From NCBI RefSeq assembly GCF_009760925.1, contig NZ_VRLV01000002.1:62001-126000 (forward strand): a stretch of 64,000 nucleotides of DNA, in the 5' to 3' direction. This document shows positions 57,880-64,000 of the stretch, piece after piece; position 1 is the stretch's first letter, and each line of letters opens with the position of its first letter. A program made the position numbers and the translations under genes. The notes beneath the pieces were generated by a model, which worked only from the letters and a program-made list of their open reading frames with translations, had not been told where the DNA came from and did no database searches. Source of the DNA: Nonomuraea typhae. GTDB taxonomy: Bacteria; Actinomycetota; Actinomycetes; Streptosporangiales; Streptosporangiaceae.

Positions 57880-59601
57880 TGCCGACGATGGTCGTTGAAG
57901 AGCCGTTGGGCATCGTCTGCGTGTTCAGCGACGGCAGCCGGGCCGAGTTCGGCTTAGACGGCTTGCCCAATCCGTTCCTGGCCCGTGATCTGGCCGTCGG
58001 CCTGGTGGAGCTGATTCACCCACACGGCAGCGTCGATGCGGCAGGCTCGGTCCACCACTATGTTCGGTCCCTGCGAACCATGGTCAAGTCCCTGGCGGGA
58101 CAAGGCTTCGGCGGCGGCGCCGGTGATCTTCGGCGGGGCCAGCTTGCGCAGTTCTGGATGGCCGGACCTGCGCCTTTGGAAGCGATGACCCGCAGCCTAG
58201 TGGAGGGTTTCGCCCGTTCCGGCGGCGTTCTGGGCGAGGGGGTGCTGGAGCTGGCTGCCGGCCGGCATTTCAACATCCAACCTTTTCGGCAAGCACTGCC
58301 GCCCTACCGGAGGCCGAATGGGAGCGGCTGACCGGGGTCTGCCGAAGGCTGATCGACGAAGCCTATGCCGCCCATCGGCAGGCGCTGGCAGCCGTCGCCG
58401 CCGGGCGGCATCCGGCTGAGGGCGGGTGGCGGGTGGAGAACTTCTGCTGGCTGCTGGCCCGAACTGGTCCGGTCGGCACACCGCAGTTCGCCCAGGCCGT
58501 CGGCGTGACCGTCAACGTCTTTCACAAGCGCGGTGGCACCGTCGACCTTCATGAGGCGATGCAGGCCGTCTTCCCGCACCTGGACACGCTCATCGCCTAC
58601 CGGCTGCTGTTCGGCGCCTACTCCGGGATCGTCCCGGACGGCATCGCCGACCTCGGTGTCGAGGACGTCGACTGGGCCGGGGATTCCACGATCCTGCTGT
58701 CCTATGTCAAAGGCCGAACCGCGGCCGAGAGCCTGAATCTTCCGCGCCCGGCGGTGCGGCTGCTGGAACAGTGGCTGGCCCACTCGGCACTGCTGCGCAG
58801 CCTCGTGCCGGCGCCGGAACGCAGCAAACTCTGGTTGGGGCTGAGCCAGGTCGGCAACGCACGCCTGGTCCGTGAGATCGATCGCGTCGCCGTCCAGCGC
58901 TGGGTCCGCCGCTTCAACGTCTTGGACGAGGACGGCCAGCCCATGAAGATCCACCGAGCGCGGATCCGCACCACCCACCAGTCGATGCGCGACAAGAGCA
59001 CCTGGACCGGCAGCGCCCGGGCCACAATCGACCCGAACCACACTCCGGCCGTCGAAGGTGATCACTACCTGACTGCCACGACCCCCGCCCAACGGCACAA
59101 CATCGAAACGATCGTTGAGGACGCTCAGTACGACATCCTGCGCCGCGCTCACCCACCCACGGTGATCACCGAGGCGGACGCGGCCGTGCTGGCCGAGAAC
59201 TATCCGCAGCTGATGGCGGACCTGGGCCTGGATGACGCGGCGATCATCGAACTGGTCGGCGGGGCGAGGGATGTGTTCACCGCGGCCTGCGGCGACCAAC
59301 TGTCGGGACTGCACGGCCCGTCGGCAAGCCGTGTCCGGCCCGCCCTTGGGTCTGCCTCCTCTGCCCGCTGGCGATCTTCGCTCCACGCCATGCGGTGAAC
59401 GTGCTTCGGCTCAAAGCGTTCTTCTCCCGGCAGTGGCAGCAGATGCCCGCCGCGCACTTCATGGCCGTCTTCGGCCCTTATGTCGCCCGGGTCGACCAGG
59501 TGCTGAACCGATTCGACCCCGCCGTACTCGTCTCGGCGGCCGCCAAGGTCGCCGGCACCGATGAGGAGATCCCCCTACGCCCCGAGGAGCAGACGGCATG
59601 A
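57879..59601 (+). pseudogene. Tyrosine recombinase 2 of the nested element, two frameshifts
   Basis: Seen: from ATG 57879 the frame reads to about 58283 (RHFNIQPF), then the homologous text continues one base back (LPEAEWERLTGVCRRLID...WRVENFCWLL), and again near 59320 (DQLSGLHG, then VGKPCPARPWVCLLCPLAIFAPRH...LRLKAFFSRQWQQM). Each shift equals a one-base loss. Restored length is about 574 aa. Core blocks TTHQSMRDKSTWTGSARATIDPNHTP and GDHYL fit a tyrosine recombinase, but Arg I is not evident (SGIVPDGIAD), as in some trio members. The first shift has a CCTTTTC run, so a programmed event cannot be excluded. Confidence 0.75.
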
Positions 59602-61800
59602 CAGCGCCGACCGCCGCCCACCACCTCACCGAGGCCCCGGCTTCGCCGTTCGCCGGCGCCGACGTTTGCCGCCAGGCTGGTCTGGCTCTCCCCGACGACG
59701 CTACCCGCCCTGCCTTCGGCCATGATCTGTGGGATTTCACCCACGTCATCGGGTTGCCCGTCCAGATGCCTCCCCACCAGCGGCGCTTCGACTTCACCGC
59801 GATCACTCACCCCGGCTGGCGGCTGGTCGCCAAGGAGCTGGTGCTGGCGAAGCTGGCCCCACACCACCCAGCTGTCGCCCTGCTGCCGCGGGCCTACCGC
59901 ACGCCGTTGCACCTGCGCAGCTGCGCGGCCCGGCTGGACGAACTCGTCCGGTTCTTCACCTGGCTTCGACAGCGGGGCATCACCAGCCTGGCGCAGCTCG
60001 ACACGACCGGCTGCGAGGCCTATCTGGCCCACCGGCGCTTCGTTCTCGACAACGCCGGAGCCGTCGTCGGAGAGCAAAGCCCCGGCGTCCGACGCGCGGC
60101 CGCGCAGGCCATCATCGATCTGATCGACTATCGCGAGCTGTTCACCGCCGACCGGGTCCCGCCCGACCTGCGGCCCTGGGGTGGCGCCTCCGCCACTGCG
60201 GTGGCGGAGATGCCTTCGGGCCGGGAAGGAAACAAGACCGCGCCGGTTCCGAACGAGATCCTGCAGCCGATGCTCGCCGCGGCCCTGCACCTGGTCACGG
60301 TGCTCGGCCCGCACGCGGTCGCGCTACACCGGCAAGTACGCGAAATCGGCAAGGTGTCCTCGCTCAAGGCCGCAGGTCTTCGCCATAGCGCACCGACCGC
60401 CGTCGAAGACATCAAGGTTGTGCTGGCCGACTATGTCGCCACCGGCACCGCCCTGCCGATGATCGAGGACCATGATCGCGAGCCGAGGCTGGCCGCCGGC
60501 TGGGCCTGCGACGACCCGCTGCTGGCGGTGGCCACCCGGGGTCCTGGCCAGACAGGCCGGCTACACCCAGCTCTGGACCCGATGGATGCCGATGCTGCGT
60601 GGTCCGCTCCAGGAGGCGGTGGCCTTGGTGGGAGTGGGCAAGCAGTTCGCCGGCGACGCCGCCGAAGTCCCGGCCGCCGACGGCTCGGGCATGCTGCCGT
60701 GGACTCTTCCGCTGCACCGGTCCCAGGCCGTCGCCTTGATTGGGTTCGTCCGCACCGCGGCCATCATCGTGCTGGCCGCGGTCTCGGGGATGCGGGCCAG
60801 TGAGCTGATGGAACTGCGCGTCGGTTGCCGACGCCCGATCGAGGAGCCGATTCCCGGAATGCGGCGGTTGCGGATCGCCAGCAAGGTCGTCAAAGGCCAG
60901 CCGCTGGGCGGCACCGACGACGAATGGGTCGTCATCGAGCCCGCCTATCAGGCCGTCGAACTCGCCGAGCAACTACACGAGGACCCACAGCACGGCGCCC
61001 TGCTGTTCGGCCGCTTCAGCTTCTACTTCCGCTACATCTGGTTCCGGAACTGGATCAACTCCCCAGCCGGACAGCGTCTTGGACTGGCCCCGATCCCCGA
61101 GTGGCCGGTCACGCTCAGGGCGCTGCGAAGAACTCTCGCGCTGGAGATGGCCTACCGTCCCGGCGGCGTCCTCGCCGCCAAGATCCACCTGAAGCACATC
61201 GCCGTCGCCACCACCGAGGGCTACGCCTCCCGTCCCGGAGGCGCCCAGGCCGAACTACTTGCCGAGGTCAACAAGCACGAGGCCGACCGCAACCTGGAAT
61301 TGATCCTGGCCGAGTTCCGCAACTACCAGCAGGGCATCCTGCCCGCCGGACCAGCTGCCCGGGACCTGACCGCGTTCTTCGCCAGCGTTGACGCCACCTT
61401 GGACACCAAGGTCTTGGCCGCACCCAAGACCCACAACAACGACCGCGACATCCTCAACCTGCTCAGCAAACGCGCCAAGGTTCTGCACCTTGGCGCGGCG
61501 AACTACTGCTGGTTCACCGACCCTTCCCGGGCGCTCTGCCTCCGCCTGGCTGGCACGCCCACCGCCGAACGGCCTCTGATCGGAATGTGTGACTCGGCCC
61601 GCTGCCCGCAGGCCACCCACCACCCCTGCCACCGTCCCGTCTGGGCCGAGCACGCCGATCGGACCGAGACCTTCCTCGGCCAGCTCGGCTCCACCCGCAA
61701 GACCGAACGATCCCGGCTCCAAGCCGACCACGACCGGGCCCTCCGCGTCATCGCGGAGATCGACGCCGCCAGCATCACCGACACCGAGGAGTCCGCATGA
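59598..61800 (+). pseudogene. Tyrosine recombinase 3 (TnpB-like), one frameshift
   Basis: Seen: from ATG 59598, overlapping the previous stop, the frame reads to 60539 (DDPLLAVATR), then one extra G in GGGG (60537-60541) shifts it; coding continues VLARQAGYTQLWTRWMPMLRG and runs to 61800. Restored length about 734 aa, like the large TnpB of Tn554-type elements. VSGMRASELMELR (Arg I), SKVVKGQPLGG (Lys), VTLRALRRTLALEM, LKHIAVATTEGYAS (His, Tyr) are present. A Cys/His segment MCDSARCPQATHHPCHRPVW near the end may bind Zn. Without reframing it would be inactive. Confidence 0.78.
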
Positions 61801-62261
61801 GGATTTCCGCAGCCCAGCGGACCGAGAACGAAACCCGCATCCGAGCCGCCATGGACCGCCTCCTGCGCGGCGAACTCCAGCCCGGCGGCAAGTGCGATAT
61901 CAAGACCCTCGCTCGCGAAGCCGACGTCGACCGCACCGCCTTCTACGGCACCCGCCCCTACGCTCACCTCCGCACCGAGTTCGAGCGCCGCCTCCGGACC
62001 CTGCAGCAGCAAACCGGCGAGACCCCCGACCCGCGCGAGGCCCAGATCATCCGGCTCAAGGCAGCGAACGCCAAACTCAAGGAACGACTCGCGCAAGCAG
62101 AGCAGGCCAACACAGAGCTCACCGACTTCCGCAGCCAGGCCCTGGCCCGGCTGGCCGCGCAACATGAAGAGATCGTCAGGCTCCGAACCGTCGCCGATGC
62201 CTCCGCTCGCGTCGCCCGGCTCCCCAGCCCTCACGCGTCGGCCATCGGACCATGCGGCTGA
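61797..62261 (+). CDS. Small HTH/coiled-coil protein (DUF6262/TnpC-like)
   Basis: Seen: 154 aa from ATG 61797, overlapping the recombinase 3 stop by 4 bp. N-terminal HTH-like ERTENETRIRAAMDRLLRG and IKTLAREADVDRTAFYGTRPYAHLRTEFERR, then a long coiled coil (IRLKAANAKLKERLAQAEQANTELTDF). This matches DUF6262 accessory proteins found next to TnpA/TnpB-type recombinases and the role of TnpC in Tn554. Function inferred: assists recombination. Confidence 0.75.
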   Translation: MRISAAQRTENETRIRAAMDRLLRGELQPGGKCDIKTLAREADVDRTAFYGTRPYAHLRTEFERRLRTLQQQTGETPDPREAQIIRLKAANAKLKERLAQAEQANTELTDFRSQALARLAAQHEEIVRLRTVADASARVARLPSPHASAIGPCG

Positions 62262-62293
62262 CGCGGGCGACCACTCGTCCCTACGCTGTCCAG

Positions 62294-62944
62294 ATGATCA
62301 ATCCGATTGAACTCGTCATCTTCGACTGCGACGGCGTGCTCATCGACAGCGAACGCATTGCCGTGCGCGTCCATGTCGCCGTGGGCGCCGAGCTGGGCTG
62401 GCCGCTGACCGAAGCCGAGGTGATCGAAAAGTTCATCGGCCGGTCGATCGTCTCCAACGGAGAGCAAATCACCGCCCGAGTAGGCCCGAGCCGGGCCACG
62501 CTCTGGCTGGAGAGATTCGAGCAACTCCACCGCGCGGCCGTCGATGCCGAACTCACCCCGGTCGATGGCATCCTCGAAGTGCTCGACACCCTCACGCTTC
62601 CCAACTGCGTCGCCTCTGGCGGCAGTCACGACACGATGCGCCACACCCTGGGCCACACCGGGATCTACCGATACTTCGAAGGCCGCATCTTCAGCGCCAG
62701 TGAGGTCGCCCACGGCAAACCGGCCCCCGACCTGTTCCTGCACGCCGCCAAGCAGATGGGCGTCCACCCGTCGGCCTGCATCGTCGTCGAGGACAGCAAA
62801 TACGGGATCCAGGCAGCCCGCGCAGCCGGCATGCGCGCCCTTGGATACACCGGCGGACTCACACCCGCGCAATGGCTCGAAGGACCGAACACAACGGTCT
62901 TCGACGACATGCGCAAACTCCCGGGACTGCTCGCAGGAGCCTGA
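62294..62944 (+). CDS. HAD-superfamily phosphatase (beta-phosphoglucomutase-like), element cargo
   Basis: Seen: 216 aa from ATG 62294 (ATG 62252 overlaps the preceding gene). Motif I is FDCDGVLIDSE, motif II VASGGS, motif III GKPAPD, motif IV VVEDSKYG, a complete HAD set with C1 cap, similar to phosphatases of sugar phosphates. It lies in the nested element after the small HTH protein and before its right end, so it is likely cargo. No ribosome site is clear. Substrate unknown. A CRP-like palindrome follows at 62965. Confidence 0.82.
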   Translation: MINPIELVIFDCDGVLIDSERIAVRVHVAVGAELGWPLTEAEVIEKFIGRSIVSNGEQITARVGPSRATLWLERFEQLHRAAVDAELTPVDGILEVLDTLTLPNCVASGGSHDTMRHTLGHTGIYRYFEGRIFSASEVAHGKPAPDLFLHAAKQMGVHPSACIVVEDSKYGIQAARAAGMRALGYTGGLTPAQWLEGPNTTVFDDMRKLPGLLAGA

Positions 62945-62964
62945 CTGACCATGACCTCGCGCGT

Positions 62965-62980
62965 TGTGATCCGCATCACA
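62965..62980. promoter_or_regulatory. CRP-like palindrome near the right end of the element
   Basis: TGTGATCCGCATCACA carries TGTGA-N6-TCACA with 6-bp inverted arms, 20 bp past the HAD stop. The stretch 62945-63096 has no gene otherwise. It resembles the site at 2661-2676; function is unproven here because no gene start follows closely. Confidence 0.35.
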
Positions 62981-63096
62981 TAGGGAACAGTCGAATGCAA
63001 CACGCCCCGGAATCGGCATGGCGAACGCAGCATTCACAACGATGCTGCTCAATGACTACACAAAACCACCTGCACACGGCCACTGCGGACACAAGC

Positions 63097-63294
63097 CACT
63101 CCTTCGCCTCGCGCGCCCTCGCTGACGGTGTCCGCATCGACGCCGTCGCCCGCCGGCTCGGCCACAAGGACATCAACGAGACCTATAAGACGTACGCCCA
63201 TCTCCTGCCGGACGAGTACGCCAAGGCCGCCAAGGTCCTGGACGCCGCCTACCGGGAAGCCACCCCAGCCACCCCAGCCGCCCAAGCGGCATGA
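63097..63294 (+). pseudogene. Tyrosine integrase of the island, C-terminal half
   Basis: Seen: HSFASRALADGVRIDAVARRLGHKDINETYKTYAHLLPDEYAKAAKVLDAAYREA, beginning at the element boundary. It carries the second His (LGHKD) and the nucleophile Tyr (TYKTYAHLLP). Together with 55755-56297 it rebuilds the catalytic domain. It lies 74 bp from the right att site, where an integrase gene is expected. Confidence 0.88.
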
Positions 63295-63367
63295 TCGGTG
63301 CTGACGTTGTGATGACCCAAAACCGTCCAGGCCCCAGAAAACGGGGGGTTTTGCTCCCCAAACGACC

Positions 63368-63386
63368 ATCCCAATATCGTCCACCA
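63368..63386 (+). other. attR
   Basis: ATCCCAATATCGTCCACCA repeats the tRNA-Val 3' end at 52328-52346 with one mismatch. Outside it, sequence changes to the chromosomal downstream flank, including the terminator at 63390. Confidence 0.85.
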
Positions 63387-63389
63387 TCG

Positions 63390-63422
63390 AGGCCGGGCAT
63401 CCCATCGGGGTGACCGGCCTTT
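63390..63422 (+). terminator. Terminator at the chromosome flank
   Basis: AGGCCGG (63390-63396) and CCGGCCT (63414-63420) form a 7-bp stem running into TTT. It probably ended the tRNA-Val transcript before the island entered. Confidence 0.65.
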
Positions 63423-63495
63423 GATCTTGCGGTTCGCGTGCCGGCCGATCAAGGATGGGGCTTGACGGTGACCGCCCCGCCCCGTGGAGTGCGCG

Positions 63496-64000
63496 ATGAA
63501 CCTGATCTTCGACGCCGACGACACGTTGTGGGAGAACAACGTGCTGTTCGAGAGCATCATCGAGGCATTCATCGACGCGATGGCCCGGAACGGCCGCGGC
63601 CGCTCCGGGATCCGCGCGGTCCTGGACGCGATCGAGCGGGCCAACAGCCACGCGCACGGGTACGGCAGCGCGGTCTTCGAGCGCAGCCTGGCCGAGTGCA
63701 TGGAACGGCTGCGCGAGCCGTACCCCCTGACCGGCGAGGAGCGCGCCTGGATCACCGGCCTGTGCCGGGCGCTGCGCGAGGAGCCCGTCGAGCTGCTGCC
63801 GGGCGTCCCCGAGACGCTGCGGTCACTGGCCCTCCGGCACCGGCTCTACCTGTGCACCAAGGGCGAGCCGGCCGAGCAGCAGCGGAAGATCGGCTCCTCG
63901 GGGCTGGCCGGATTCTTCGAAGAGATCGTCATCGTCCGGGAGAAGGGCGCGGACACCTACCGTGACCTGGTCAAGACGTTCAGCCTGGACGCCGGGTCCA
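63496..64000 (+). CDS. HAD family hydrolase (3' end outside window)
   Basis: Seen: 168 codons from ATG 63496, preceded by GTGGAG. Motif I is MNLIFDADDTLWENN at the N-terminus (nucleophile Asp and DDTLW). The cap domain holds AFIDAMARNGRGRSGIRAVLDAIERA; motif II is LYLCTKGE, then FFEEIVIVREKGADTYRDL near the window end. Known: HAD phosphatases of this type act on small phosphate esters. It is the first chromosomal gene past the island and is unrelated in sequence to the HAD at 62294. Confidence 0.85.
   Translation, partial: MNLIFDADDTLWENNVLFESIIEAFIDAMARNGRGRSGIRAVLDAIERANSHAHGYGSAVFERSLAECMERLREPYPLTGEERAWITGLCRALREEPVELLPGVPETLRSLALRHRLYLCTKGEPAEQQRKIGSSGLAGFFEEIVIVREKGADTYRDLVKTFSLDAGS

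Larger units (their letters stand above)
56298..63096 (+). mobile_element. Nested tyrosine-recombinase trio transposon (Tn554/RIT-like)
   Basis: The island integrase is broken exactly after HDLRH (CAC 56295-56297) and resumes at CAC TCC TTC (63097), where the reading continues HSFASRALADG. Joining the two parts restores an uninterrupted integrase. The insert of about 6.8 kb carries three successive tyrosine recombinases, a small HTH/coiled-coil protein and a HAD phosphatase, with imperfect inverted ends (56299-56308 and 63085-63094). A short CAC at both junctions could be target duplication. Known: Tn554-type and recombinase-in-trio elements have this layout. The exact ends are inferred. Confidence 0.75.
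52328..63386. mobile_element. Integrated genomic island at tRNA-Val
   Basis: The left limit is the 3' end of tRNA-Val(GAC); the right limit is a copy of its last 16 bases plus CCA. Between them are the XRE/DUF6879/DUF397 set and a tyrosine integrase broken in two, with the second transposon in the middle. Replication, transfer and partition genes are absent, so this looks like a decayed integrative element. Size about 11 kb; without the nested insert about 4.3 kb. Confidence 0.8.

Noticed and set aside
62945-63048. Possible extra short gene after the HAD cargo
   Set aside because: Only short frames without ribosome site or conserved text; contains a CRP-like palindrome instead.
52328-63386. 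Prophage interpretation of the island
   Set aside because: No capsid, tail, terminase or lysis genes are present.

Overview
This is a high-GC window (mostly GTG/ATG starts, ATGA/GTGA gene overlaps, sparse promoters) from a filamentous actinomycete. Multi-operon CUT1 sugar uptake without local ATPases, a divergent glgM/glgC pair, a cobalamin-riboswitch-controlled class Ia ribonucleotide reductase and an Scr1/DUF397/DUF6879 regulatory set suggest Streptosporangiaceae (for example Nonomuraea) or a relative. That placement is inference; no rRNA is present.

Region 1 (1-7.6 kb) holds single genes: a partial methyltransferase, a MarR regulator, an MFS exporter, a CbiX-like protein without the usual histidines, a GNAT acetyltransferase, a methyltransferase, a Rid protein divergent from a TetR regulator over a perfect 22-bp palindrome, and a short 6-phosphogluconate dehydrogenase. 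Region 2 (7.6-15 kb) is one minus-strand operon: LacI regulator, binding protein, two permeases, a secreted glucoamylase-like hydrolase and a GH39-like hydrolase, with two mirror-image LacI operators upstream. Region 3 (15-20 kb) has an F420-type oxidoreductase, an Nramp-like transporter, a PH-domain protein and glgM/glgC. Region 4 (20-26.4 kb) has a large putative glycosidase divergent from an LplB/LplC/LipO-type sugar transporter. Region 5 (26.5-37.9 kb) has a third sugar ABC operon with a secreted beta-helix protein, a DUF5107 protein and a Gfo/Idh/MocA dehydrogenase, then a second DUF5107 gene divergent from a DeoR regulator. The three sugar systems have no ATPase of their own and probably share an MsiK-type ATPase encoded elsewhere.

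Region 6 (37.9-51.9 kb) is mostly housekeeping: an XRE-cupin regulator, an alpha/beta hydrolase, MscS, nrdAB behind a B12 riboswitch, a TctC-like lipoprotein, an ArsR-type regulator divergent from a membrane-anchored hydrolase, a decayed methyltransferase, glmS and a secreted amidase. A tRNA cluster follows (Gly-Cys-Gly-Val).

Region 7 (52.33-63.39 kb) is a genomic island inserted at the 3' end of tRNA-Val(GAC). It is bounded by a 19-bp repeat with one mismatch. It carries small regulatory genes and a 5'-truncated tyrosine integrase. That integrase is itself split at its HxxR motif by a nested element of about 6.8 kb. The nested element encodes three successive tyrosine recombinases (two with frameshifts), a small HTH/coiled-coil protein and a HAD phosphatase, and has imperfect inverted ends. 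It resembles Tn554-type or recombinase-in-trio elements and is the most interesting system in the window. Past the right att site a terminator and a partial HAD hydrolase resume the chromosome.
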